46,097 bases of DNA, taken from Planctomycetaceae bacterium (GTDB taxonomy: Bacteria > Planctomycetota > Planctomycetia > Pirellulales > Pirellulaceae). Below, in pieces: positions 16,775 through 24,871 of this stretch (positions are counted from its first letter, which is position 1; each line of letters opens with the position of its first letter). The notes beneath the pieces were generated by a model that made no database searches, had not been told where the DNA came from, and saw only the letters and a list, made by a program, of their open reading frames with translations. Location: assembly GCA_007694185.1 (NCBI GenBank), contig RECD01000160.1, positions 1 through 46,097 of the forward strand. Direction: 5' to 3'. Both the position numbers and the translations under genes were made by a program.

Positions 16775-17916
16775 CCTCGCCGCCCGCCGCCGTCCCCGAG
16801 CCCGGTTTGTCCGAGACGTTGGTGTCTCCGAACGACCCGCGACTCGGCTTGCCGCTCGATCGGCTCGATACCCCTAGCCTGCTGCTCGATCGCGACGCCT
16901 GCGCCCGCAACCTTCGCCGGATGGCCGATTTCTTCGTCGACCGACCCGCTTCCCTGCGGCCCCATTTCAAGAATCACAAGTGCGTGACACTGGCTCGTCT
17001 GCAACTCGAAGCCGGGGCGGTGGGGATGACCTGTGCGAAGTTGGGTGAGGCCGAGGTGTTGGTCGAGCATGGCTTTCGCGACGTGTTGGTCGCCAACCAA
17101 ATCGTCGGCGAACCGAAAATGCGACGCTTGGCGGCGCTGGCCCGTCGGGCTGAGATCGGCGTGGCGGTCGATCATCCCGAACAGGTGGAAGCGATCTCCG
17201 CGGCGGCGGTCGCGGCCGGTTCGGTCGTCGGCGTCCTGGTCGAAGTGGACATCGGGATGGGGCGGTGTGGCGTGCAGCCCGGTGAGCCGGCACTCGAACT
17301 GGCACGTCGGATCCGGGATCTCCCCGGCGTCCGCTTCGACGGCTTGCAGGCCTTCGAAGGGCACCTGGTGAATGTGGTCGATCGGGCCGAGCGAGCCGAG
17401 CGGTCGGCCGAGGCGATGGGGCGAGCGGTGGTTACCCGTGAACGGATCGAATCGGCCGGCATTGCGGTCGGCAGGATTAGCGGCTGTTCCAGCGCGACTT
17501 ACGACGTGACCGGCGTGCTGTCGGGCGTCGATGAGGTTCAGGCCGGGACCTACGTGACGATGGATCGCCAATATCACAAGCTGGTTCCCGAATTCGAGAT
17601 CGCCCTCTCGGTCGGGGTGCGGGTGATCAGCCGTCCCGCCGCCGGCCGCGCCGTGCTGGACATCGGCGTCAAGGGAGCCGGTGGTGAGTTCGGGGTGCCG
17701 GGCATCCTGGGGCACGACGAGGTCGAAGTCCCCTTTTTCCTCTCGGAAGAGCACCTCGTCATACGCAACTCGCCCGACTGGCCGATCGGCCAAGTCCTGC
17801 AAATGATCCCGACCCACGCATGCACGACTTGCAACCTGCATCGCGAATTGGTCGTTCATCGACAGGGTCTGGTTGTCGACATCTGGCCGATCGAGGCTTC
17901 GGGTCGGTTGAGTTGA
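16762..17916 (+). CDS. D-threonine aldolase / D-serine dehydratase-like PLP enzyme (DSD1 family)
   Basis: 384 residues; the ATG at 16762 has GGAGGAG about 8-10 nt upstream, and a second ATG at 16771 is possible. Fold type III PLP enzyme: an alanine-racemase-like barrel with the Schiff-base lysine in RPHFKNHK (K70), then VGMTCAKLGEAEVLVEHG, LVEVDIGMGRCGV and YVTMDRQYH. A C-terminal domain has the metal-binding pair in PTHACTTCNLH (H352, C354), the form seen in D-serine dehydratases rather than the His-Asp of some D-threonine aldolases. Family members cleave or dehydrate beta-hydroxy D-amino acids, or beta-hydroxyaspartate. Which substrate applies is not readable here. It overlaps the aldehyde dehydrogenase gene by 13 bp, so the two are probably co-translated and may act in sequence. 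Confidence 0.85.
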   Translation: MAGMTSPPAAVPEPGLSETLVSPNDPRLGLPLDRLDTPSLLLDRDACARNLRRMADFFVDRPASLRPHFKNHKCVTLARLQLEAGAVGMTCAKLGEAEVLVEHGFRDVLVANQIVGEPKMRRLAALARRAEIGVAVDHPEQVEAISAAAVAAGSVVGVLVEVDIGMGRCGVQPGEPALELARRIRDLPGVRFDGLQAFEGHLVNVVDRAERAERSAEAMGRAVVTRERIESAGIAVGRISGCSSATYDVTGVLSGVDEVQAGTYVTMDRQYHKLVPEFEIALSVGVRVISRPAAGRAVLDIGVKGAGGEFGVPGILGHDEVEVPFFLSEEHLVIRNSPDWPIGQVLQMIPTHACTTCNLHRELVVHRQGLVVDIWPIEASGRLS

Positions 17917-17986
17917 GTTGAGGTCAGTCGGGCTCTGTCCGAATCGGTTTTGCTGCTTGGAAAATCAACGAAGAAGAGGTGTGGTG

Positions 17987-20311
17987 ATGGCCCATTTTCG
18001 AATCGCCTTGTGGGCGGTGATGACATTCGTTTGTGCCGCGGCCAGTTCGGCCTTCACGGTCGACGCGACGGAGCCCCGGCTGGTCGATGCCCGCAAGATC
18101 TGGGATCAGGCACCTCACAACGCGTTCACCGATTTGGTGCGGTTTCGCGACCGGTGGTTTTGTGTCTTTCGGGAGGGCCAAGGTCACGTTTCACCCGATG
18201 GCGCCCTGCGGGTGCTGACGTCCGAGGACGGCGAAACTTGGGAATCGGCCGCGCTGATCACTTCGCCGAATTCGGACCTTCGTGACGCCAAGATCACCGT
18301 CACCCCCGCCGGCCAATTGATGCTTTGCGGGGCCGAGGCGATGCATGACCAGACGGAGAAGACCCATCAATCGCTCGCTTGGTTCAGTGACGACGGGTAC
18401 ACCTGGACCGACAAGCACGAGATCGGCGACCCGAACTTTTGGTTGTGGCGGGTCACGTGGCATGGTGATCAGGCCTACGGCGTCGGCTACGCCTGCGGGC
18501 CGGCCGACCGTTCGGTGCGGTTGTACTCAAGCCGCGACGGCAAAACCTTCGAAACGCTCGTCCCCAATTTGTTCTCAGAAGGTTACCCCAACGAGACGGC
18601 GATCGTGATGGACGGTGACACCGCCTATTGCCTCCTTCGCCGTGACGGCACACCCAACACCGGCCTGATCGGTGTCGCCCAGCCGCCCTACACCGATTGG
18701 CAGTGGCAGGACTTGGGCGTGCGGATCGGCGGCCCACACATGATCCGGTTGCCCGACGGCCGCATGGTCGCCGCGGTACGGTTGTACGACGGTGGCGCGA
18801 GAACTTCACTCTGTTGGCTCGACCCCGAAGCGGCGACGCTCACCGAATTCCTCAAGCTTCCGTCTGGGGGCGACACCAGCTACGCGGGACTGGTCTTTCA
18901 TGACGAGCGGTTGTGGGTCAGCTACTATTCCTCCCACGAAGGGAAGACCAGCATTTATTTGGCGCGGGTCGAATTGCCGAGCGACGTGATCGACGTCGGA
19001 TCGCGACGGGAATTGTTTGTCGACGATTACCTGGTCGCCGACCATTCCGGTTGGGACTGGGTGCTGCAGCGGCCGGAGCCTCAAGAGGTCTCCTTGGTTT
19101 GTGACGAGCCGTGGGAAGGGAACACGTCGGCCTACTACTCGATCTTCGCCGATGACGATCGTTTCCGCATGTATTACCGCGGCTCTCATTGGGACGTGGA
19201 CGCGAAACGCTCGGTTCACCCCGAGTTCACCTGTTACGCCGAAAGTCGGGACGGCATTCACTGGACCAAGCCGGAATTGGGGTTGTTCGAGTTCCGAGGT
19301 TCCAAAGCGAACAACATCGTTTGGGCGGGTGACAGCACGCACAACTTCACGCCGTTCAAGGACGCCAACCCGGACTGCCCGCCCGCGGCCCGTTACAAGG
19401 CGTTGGCGGGTTCGGCGGTCCGTTGGAAGGGCGAAGGCCTGATCGCTTTTCAGTCGCCCGATGGTCTGAAGTGGTCTCGGATGCGGCAGGAGGCGGTGAT
19501 CACGGTCGGCGATTTCGATTCCCAGAACCTCGCCTTCTGGGATTCGACACGCGGGCGTTACCTCGCCTATCACCGCAAGTTTCGCGACGGCGTCCGGGAC
19601 ATCATGGTCGCTTCATCGACCGACTTCCTGAATTGGACGGAGCCGGAATATTTGAAATATGGGGACGCCCCCGAAGAGCAGCTCTACACGAACGCGATCC
19701 GCCCTTACTTTCGGGCACCACACCTGCTCGTCGGCTTTCCCACCCGCTTTCAGCCGAAGAATCAGCAGGTCGAGCCGGTGTTGATGACCAGCCGCGACGC
19801 GAAGAATTTTCGCCGCTGGCCCGAGCCGCTGATCCCGATCGACGCCCCGCAAGATCGCGACGGCAATCGCAGCAATTACATGACCTCGGCGCTGTTGTCG
19901 CTGCCCGACCGCCCTCGCGAGATGTCGGTCTACGCGACGGAAGCCTACTACGAGGGCCCCGGCAGTCGCGTGCGGCGGTTTAGCTTTCGCACCGACGGGT
20001 TTGTGGCCTTGAAATCGGGTCCGGCGGGGGGAGAACTGGTCACCCGGCCGCTCCGCTTCGATGGTGACCGGTTGCAAGTCAACTTCCGCACCGCTGACGC
20101 CGCTGGCATCCGCGTCGAATTGCAGGACGTCGCCGGGCAGCCGATCCCGGGGTTTTCCTTAGACGATTGCCGGCCTCTGGTCGGTGACGAGATCGACGGC
20201 CCCGTCGTCTGGGGGGCCGGCAAAACGCTGGCCGACCTGGCGGGACAGCCGGTCCGAATCCGATTCGTCGGCCGCGATGCCGATCTGTTCGCCTTCGTGT
20301 TCACCCGTTAG
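17987..20311 (+). CDS. Secreted double beta-propeller protein, sialidase/glycosidase-like
   Basis: 774 residues from the ATG at 17987, which follows an AGAGGTG ribosome-binding site; 23 upstream codons are dropped. A Sec signal peptide is at residues 4-24. The N-terminal part (to about 325) is a sialidase-like propeller with Asp-box-like repeats: SEDGETW (about 78), SDDGYTW (about 134), SSRDGKTF (about 182). The C-terminal part starts with IDVGSRRELFVDDYLV (about 330) and is a second propeller, with ESRDGIHW (about 418) and QSPDGLKW (about 487), that planctomycetes often encode as a separate protein. The last 90 residues are a small beta domain. It probably acts outside the cytoplasm on a glycan, but catalytic residues cannot be assigned. 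It lies 70 bp after the DSD1-like gene and 84 bp before the aldolase. Confidence 0.75.
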   Translation: MAHFRIALWAVMTFVCAAASSAFTVDATEPRLVDARKIWDQAPHNAFTDLVRFRDRWFCVFREGQGHVSPDGALRVLTSEDGETWESAALITSPNSDLRDAKITVTPAGQLMLCGAEAMHDQTEKTHQSLAWFSDDGYTWTDKHEIGDPNFWLWRVTWHGDQAYGVGYACGPADRSVRLYSSRDGKTFETLVPNLFSEGYPNETAIVMDGDTAYCLLRRDGTPNTGLIGVAQPPYTDWQWQDLGVRIGGPHMIRLPDGRMVAAVRLYDGGARTSLCWLDPEAATLTEFLKLPSGGDTSYAGLVFHDERLWVSYYSSHEGKTSIYLARVELPSDVIDVGSRRELFVDDYLVADHSGWDWVLQRPEPQEVSLVCDEPWEGNTSAYYSIFADDDRFRMYYRGSHWDVDAKRSVHPEFTCYAESRDGIHWTKPELGLFEFRGSKANNIVWAGDSTHNFTPFKDANPDCPPAARYKALAGSAVRWKGEGLIAFQSPDGLKWSRMRQEAVITVGDFDSQNLAFWDSTRGRYLAYHRKFRDGVRDIMVASSTDFLNWTEPEYLKYGDAPEEQLYTNAIRPYFRAPHLLVGFPTRFQPKNQQVEPVLMTSRDAKNFRRWPEPLIPIDAPQDRDGNRSNYMTSALLSLPDRPREMSVYATEAYYEGPGSRVRRFSFRTDGFVALKSGPAGGELVTRPLRFDGDRLQVNFRTADAAGIRVELQDVAGQPIPGFSLDDCRPLVGDEIDGPVVWGAGKTLADLAGQPVRIRFVGRDADLFAFVFTR

Positions 20312-20395
20312 AACGATGCGCGGCACCGGCGATCCCGCCGGGCCGCGCGACCGCCTGTGGTCCGCCCTCTGAACACCCATCAAGGAAATCGCCGC

Positions 20396-21223
20396 ATGCG
20401 GTTCAGTCGCATCAAAGCCAAATTGGCGCAGGGTCAACCGACCCTGATCACCTGTTGCCATTTCACCGACCCCAGCGTCTATGAGATGGTGAGTCTGCTC
20501 GGGTTTGACGGCATCTGGCTCGATCTGGAACATCACTCCACCAGTGATGAAACGGCCGCGACGCTGATGCGTGCCGCCCGCGTGGGCACCTCGGACATGG
20601 TCGTTCGTCCCGCTAAGGGCGAATTCATGCGGATCGGCCGGATCCTGGAAGCCGGCGCGCAAGGCATCATGTACCCGCGGTGCGAATCGGCGGAGGAGGC
20701 GGAGGAACTGGTTCGCTGGGCCAAGTTCGCCCCGCAAGGGGCGCGGGGTGTCGACGGGGCCGGCGCCGACAACCCGTACTGCATGCTGCCGATGCCCGAA
20801 TACTTGCAAGCGGCCAACGAACAGACGCTGCTGATCACGCAGCTCGAATCGCCCGCCGCCCTCGATGCCGTCGACGCGATCGCCCACGTTCCCGGGGTCG
20901 ACGTGTTGATGATCGGCCCGGGAGACTTGAGTGTCATCGCGGGCATCCCGTATCAATTCGATCATCCGCTGATCCAGGACGCTTACCAACGCGTGGCCGC
21001 CGCCGCGGAGCGAGCCGGCAAGTCGTGGGGGACGACCAGCGGCGGGCCGGAACATTCGCGACGCCTGCTCGATCTCGGCGCGAGGTTCATCTGCCACGGG
21101 GCGGACATCATCATGGTCAAGCGGGGGATGGAAGCCATCCAACAGGACTACGCGCCGCTCGGGTTCATGTTCGACAACCGGGTTCCCGCGTTGACCGAAG
21201 AACTCCGCCGTGCGGTCAGTTGA
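20396..21223 (+). CDS. HpcH/HpaI-type 2-oxo-acid aldolase
   Basis: 275 residues; the ATG at 20396 has AAGGAA about 8 nt upstream, and the longer GTG-started frame is not supported. Class II, divalent-metal pyruvate aldolase that cleaves 2-keto-3-deoxy sugar acids or 4-hydroxy-2-oxo acids to pyruvate plus an aldehyde. Family residues are present: DLEHHSTS with the histidine base (H46/H47), VVRPAKGE with the substrate-binding arginine (R71), QLESP with a metal Glu (E151), and GPGDLS with a metal Asp (D177). A gap of only 3 bp separates it from the aldo/keto reductase gene. In this run the product aldehyde could be the substrate of the aldehyde dehydrogenase, which is an inference from context. 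Confidence 0.9.
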   Translation: MRFSRIKAKLAQGQPTLITCCHFTDPSVYEMVSLLGFDGIWLDLEHHSTSDETAATLMRAARVGTSDMVVRPAKGEFMRIGRILEAGAQGIMYPRCESAEEAEELVRWAKFAPQGARGVDGAGADNPYCMLPMPEYLQAANEQTLLITQLESPAALDAVDAIAHVPGVDVLMIGPGDLSVIAGIPYQFDHPLIQDAYQRVAAAAERAGKSWGTTSGGPEHSRRLLDLGARFICHGADIIMVKRGMEAIQQDYAPLGFMFDNRVPALTEELRRAVS

Positions 21224-21226
21224 GCG

Positions 21227-22177
21227 ATGAACGTCGGCCGCCAAACGGATCGTTCGCTCAGCCGTCTGATGATCGGGACGGTCCAGTTCGGCTTGCCCTA
21301 CGGGGTTGCCAACCGGACCGGCCAACCGACTTATGCCCAGGTGGTCGAGATGGTCGCTGTGGCGTTGGAATCGGGCGTCAACGGCTTCGACACCGCCGCC
21401 GCCTACGGCACGAGCGAACAGGTGCTGGGTCGGGCTTTGTCGGAATTGCGAGCCACCGATCGGGTGACCGTTGTCACCAAGGTGATCCCGTTGGAACCTG
21501 CCCAACGCTCGGATCGCTCGGCGGCTGCGCAGACGATCCGAGATTCGGTCGACAGGTCGCGTGAAGCCCTCCGGATCGATCGCCTGCCGTTGGTGCTGTT
21601 TCATCGGGCCGAGGACGTCGTCCACGCGGATGTGCTACAGGAATTGGTCGATCGCGGCCGCGTCGCCGCGTGGGGCGTTTCGGCTGACCATGATCCGGCG
21701 GTCGCGCTCCGGTTGCTGGCCGATAGTCGGATTTCCTCGTTGCAATTGCCCGGCAATCTGCTCGACCGGCGACACCAAATGGCGGACGTTTTTCGGCAAG
21801 CCGAGTCGGCGGGTGTGACGACTTTTTTGCGCAGCGTCTACCTGCAGGGGCTGTTGAGGATGCCGGCATCCGAGGTGCCGGCCAACCTGCGCGAAGCCTT
21901 GCCGGTCCGCGAACGCCTCGACGCGGTCGCTCGCCGATACGGCCTCACCTTAGGCGAACTGGCGGTACGCTACGTTTTGTCTCAGCCGGGCATCGGCCCG
22001 CTGGTCGTCGGCGTCGAAACCGTCGGGCAACTGCGGGACAATTTGGAGGTGTTCGGCCGCGGCCCGTTGGCGGCGGAGATCCTCGAGGCGGTCGATGCCA
22101 TCGAGATCGACTTGCCCGATCGGGTGTTGACCCCGTCTCGTTGGAATGAGTCCCCCGCAGCCAGTGATTCTCGCTGA
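21227..22177 (+). CDS. Aldo/keto reductase
   Basis: 316 residues. NADPH-dependent carbonyl reductase/sugar-alcohol oxidoreductase with the catalytic tetrad in place: GFDTAAAYG (D55, Y60), VVTKV (K85) and LVLFHRAED (H126). The C-terminal cofactor-binding strand ends with PLVVGVETVGQLRDNLE. It belongs to the group of aldo/keto reductases seen in catabolic clusters of planctomycetes and of COG0667 type; the substrate is unknown. The start ATG at 21227 lies 3 bp after the aldolase stop codon and has no clear ribosome-binding site, so it is probably coupled to it. It may reduce or oxidise an intermediate of the shared pathway. Confidence 0.9.
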   Translation: MNVGRQTDRSLSRLMIGTVQFGLPYGVANRTGQPTYAQVVEMVAVALESGVNGFDTAAAYGTSEQVLGRALSELRATDRVTVVTKVIPLEPAQRSDRSAAAQTIRDSVDRSREALRIDRLPLVLFHRAEDVVHADVLQELVDRGRVAAWGVSADHDPAVALRLLADSRISSLQLPGNLLDRRHQMADVFRQAESAGVTTFLRSVYLQGLLRMPASEVPANLREALPVRERLDAVARRYGLTLGELAVRYVLSQPGIGPLVVGVETVGQLRDNLEVFGRGPLAAEILEAVDAIEIDLPDRVLTPSRWNESPAASDSR

Positions 22178-22231
22178 GTATCGGCATTCCTGCCCGCTTC
22201 GCATCCACCCTTGCAAACCACGGAATCGCAG

Positions 22232-22987
22232 ATGGACATGGAAACTTGGAAAGCGGAATTCGATCAGCTTGGGTTCGTCGTCATCCGAGGCTTTTTGGAA
22301 GGGGACGCGCTAGCAGAGCTGCGACATGAGTTGGCGAGATACGTTCGTGAGGTCGGACCGCGTCTGTCCGACCGTGACGCCTTTTACGACGACCCGGCGC
22401 GGCCCGAGACGCTGCGACAGCTCCACCGAATGGAACAGGACGCGTTCTTCGCGGAATACCTGCGAAACCCGCTGTGGAATCGGACGGCCAGGCAGTTGCT
22501 CGGCGAACCGGTGCGCACCCCGGATGGGGCCGAATGGTTCAACAAGCCGCCCGGTTCCCATTCCCCGACGCCACCGCACCAAGACAATCACTACTTCTGC
22601 CTGACGCCGCCGCAGGTCTTGACGATCTGGTTGGCGCTCGACGACGTCGACGAAGAAAACGGTTGCCTGCGCTACGTCAGCAGATCACACCTCCATGGCA
22701 TGCGTCCTCATGCGCGGACGCAAACGCTCGGTTTCTCGCAAGGGATAGCCGATTTTGGTGAGGCTGACCTAACTGCTGAAATCGCCGTTCGCGCTGCTCC
22801 CGGAGACGCGCTGATCCATCATGGCAATACGATTCACCGGGCGGAAGCGAACCGGTCGACGTCCCGTCACCGACGCAGTTTTGCGATGGTGTTTCGCGGC
22901 GAAAGTTGCACACGGGATGAGGCCGCTTTGGCTCGGTATCAGGATTCCTTGCGGACGCAACAGGCCGAACTGATCGGTGGTGCCTGA
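22232..22987 (+). CDS. Phytanoyl-CoA dioxygenase (PhyH) family protein
   Basis: 251 residues from the ATG at 22232 (an ATG two codons later is possible; a TTG at 22211 is less likely). A cupin/jelly-roll Fe(II)- and 2-oxoglutarate-dependent oxygenase. The iron-binding triad is in PPHQDNHYF (H116, D118) and NTIHRAEAN (H202), followed by SRHRRSFA with the arginine that binds 2-oxoglutarate. GFVVIRGFL at the N-terminus is the usual start of PhyH domains. Substrates in the family range from CoA thioesters to small amines and phosphonates. Here it lies 54 bp after the aldo/keto reductase and 50 bp before the SDR gene in the same direction. It probably hydroxylates a pathway intermediate; the substrate is unknown. 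Confidence 0.85.
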   Translation: MDMETWKAEFDQLGFVVIRGFLEGDALAELRHELARYVREVGPRLSDRDAFYDDPARPETLRQLHRMEQDAFFAEYLRNPLWNRTARQLLGEPVRTPDGAEWFNKPPGSHSPTPPHQDNHYFCLTPPQVLTIWLALDDVDEENGCLRYVSRSHLHGMRPHARTQTLGFSQGIADFGEADLTAEIAVRAAPGDALIHHGNTIHRAEANRSTSRHRRSFAMVFRGESCTRDEAALARYQDSLRTQQAELIGGA

Positions 22988-23037
22988 AGACGCCGCTGCC
23001 CACCCCCTTGCCCACCTTCCCTTTTGAAAAGCCGAAA

Positions 23038-23871
23038 ATGTCTGACCTTCCATCGGCCGCTGCCGAACCGGCACCGACCATCAGCCAACTGTTTGACCTT
23101 TCTGGGCGCGTCGCATTGATCACCGGGGCCCGGGGCCATTTGGGCCGGGCGATGGCAGACGCTTTGGCCGAAGCCGGGGCGCGGGTGATCGTGTCGAGTC
23201 GTGATCCCGCGGCAGCGGAGTCGTTGGCCCGAGGATTGGCCGGTGCCCAGGCTCGGGGGCATTTCGGCGTCCGCATCGACCAACTCGATCCGGCATCGAT
23301 CGACCAAGGGTTCGACGCCGCGGTCGAGCGTGCCGGGCGGATCGATATCCTGATCAACAACGGTCACGATGGGCTCGGGCGAGATTGGGAGTCGGTCACG
23401 GCGGAGGAGTTCCAACGGCAACTGGGCAACCTGACGGGTTACTTCCTGCTGGCGAGACGATTTCGCGATCACGTGCATGGCACCGCCGACGGTTCCCCAC
23501 GAAGCGGCAGCCTGATCCTGATCGGCTCGATGTACGGACTGGTCGGCTCCTACCCGGATGCCTACGAAGGGATTTGCTCTGCCAGTCCCGCGGCCTACCA
23601 CGCGCTCAAAGGGGGCATCATCCAACTGACGCGTCACCTGGCCGTCTACTGGGCCCCCGACGGGATTCGGGTCAACTGCCTCAGTCCCGGTCCGTTCCCG
23701 GGGCCCGCGGCGCCGACCGAAATGGTCCGGCGGTTGGAGGCCAAATCACCGATGAAACGGATGGGGAGCCCCCATGAACTGAAAGGGGCGATCGCGTTTC
23801 TCGCCTCGGACGCTTCCAGCTATTTCACCGGTCAGAACCTGGTTGTCGACGGCGGCTGGACCGCCTGGTGA
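23038..23871 (+). CDS. Short-chain dehydrogenase/reductase (SDR)
   Basis: 277 residues from the ATG at 23038; the TTG ten codons earlier is not favoured. Classical SDR with the nucleotide motif TGARGHLG (residues 29-36), a catalytic Ser in IGSMYG (S164), and the YxxxK pair in AAYHALKGG (Y187, K191), plus IRVNCLSPGP and the C-terminal TGQNLVVDGG. The usual NNAG is NNGHDG here, a small deviation. It is like gluconate/KDG-type or 3-oxoacyl reductases; the substrate is not known. Last gene of the plus-strand run, ending 107 bp from the convergent metallophosphoesterase gene. Confidence 0.92.
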   Translation: MSDLPSAAAEPAPTISQLFDLSGRVALITGARGHLGRAMADALAEAGARVIVSSRDPAAAESLARGLAGAQARGHFGVRIDQLDPASIDQGFDAAVERAGRIDILINNGHDGLGRDWESVTAEEFQRQLGNLTGYFLLARRFRDHVHGTADGSPRSGSLILIGSMYGLVGSYPDAYEGICSASPAAYHALKGGIIQLTRHLAVYWAPDGIRVNCLSPGPFPGPAAPTEMVRRLEAKSPMKRMGSPHELKGAIAFLASDASSYFTGQNLVVDGGWTAW

Positions 23872-23876
23872 GGCGG

Positions 23877-23963
23877 CGGCGATAACGCCGACAGCTCAAG
23901 AAGATGACCGATCGTGGGGTCGAGCTGAGGGTTCGGCCGTGCGTCACCAACGAAGGGTGGTGA
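23877..23963. terminator. Weak hairpins between convergent genes
   Basis: The gap between two convergent genes holds CGGCG-ATAA-CGCCG (23877-23890) and TCACCA-8-TGGTGA (23944-23963). Both are short and neither is followed by a T-run, so a bidirectional terminator is only suggested. Confidence 0.25.
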
Positions 23964-23977
23964 AGGCGGCGGATCCG

Positions 23978-24871
23978 TTAGGCCGGCCATTGGTAGGGCG
24001 CCTGTCGGCGAAAACCCTCGATCCGGATTTCGCCGCCGGGAAAGAGACTGGCCAGGGCGTAACCGCTGTTCTCAGGCCCGGAACCTTCGACCATCGCCAC
24101 GAGGGTGCAATAGAAGATTTGGCCGATTTGCTTCAGCTCGTTCTTGTGACTGTGGCCTTGGAAAACCGCCAGGACCTTGCCGGAGGCTTCTAGCAGTTCA
24201 CGGACTTGAGCAGCATTCTTGACACCGTGGTTGTTGGTGACGTCGAGCCGTTGGTGGGCGAAGACGACCGTCGGTTTGGTGTTCGCCGCCAAGTCACCGC
24301 GGAGCCATTCGAGTTCCGCCGGCGGGACATTCGGGTCGGTCCATTGGAAGTTGCGACGGCCGTAGGGCTCGCCATCGCTGCGGAAGCAGGAATCGAGCAC
24401 GATGAAATGAAAGTCACCGCGATCGAACGAGTAGTACGACCGCTCCCGCTCGATCTCCGCGAGGAACTCGGGCTTGGTCAGCGTATCGACGCAGTGGTTC
24501 CCCAGCACGTAATGGCGATCGGCGGCGATCTGTGAAAACGGGGCGTTGATCGTTCGCAAGTACCGTCGCTCGACCTCGACGTCCGCAGCGGCGTCGATGA
24601 GGTCACCGAGTTCGACCAGAAAGTCGGGCCGGCGTTCGCGAAGCAGCTCGCCGGCTTCGGCCAGCTTGTCGAGCGTTTCGCGGTAGTGTCGGGTGCCCGC
24701 GGGCGATTTGTCGGCGTAGTGCAGATCGGTCATCAGGCCGATCCGCAAGGCGGGGGCGGTTGCCTCGCCACGAGCCGGGCGGTGAGCAAAGGTTGCGGCC
24801 GCAGCGGAGAGCACCAGCGCGCCATCACGGAAGAAGGCGCGACGATTCGAATGAGGCTGTGCGCGGTTCAT
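23978..24871 (-). CDS. Tat-exported metallophosphoesterase
   Basis: 297 residues; the ATG at 24871 overlaps the stop codon of the upstream gene as ATGA, which decides the start over the TTG at 24883. A twin-arginine signal is visible (SNRRAFFRDG, then an Ala-rich core to about residue 33), so the protein is exported folded. The calcineurin-like two-metal site is complete: DLHY, LGDLID, LGNHCVD, AHQR and GHSHKNE. The family includes phosphodiesterases and phosphatases; the Ser/Cys context gives no substrate. It is coupled to a Gfo/Idh/MocA gene and converges with the SDR gene. It may remove phosphate from an extracellular substrate, which is inference. Confidence 0.9.
   Translation of the reverse strand: MNRAQPHSNRRAFFRDGALVLSAAAATFAHRPARGEATAPALRIGLMTDLHYADKSPAGTRHYRETLDKLAEAGELLRERRPDFLVELGDLIDAAADVEVERRYLRTINAPFSQIAADRHYVLGNHCVDTLTKPEFLAEIERERSYYSFDRGDFHFIVLDSCFRSDGEPYGRRNFQWTDPNVPPAELEWLRGDLAANTKPTVVFAHQRLDVTNNHGVKNAAQVRELLEASGKVLAVFQGHSHKNELKQIGQIFYCTLVAMVEGSGPENSGYALASLFPGGEIRIEGFRRQAPYQWPA

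Noticed and set aside
20159-21625. A 488-residue minus-strand frame across the aldolase and neighbouring genes
   Set aside because: Spans three real genes on the opposite strand and has low-complexity shadow composition.
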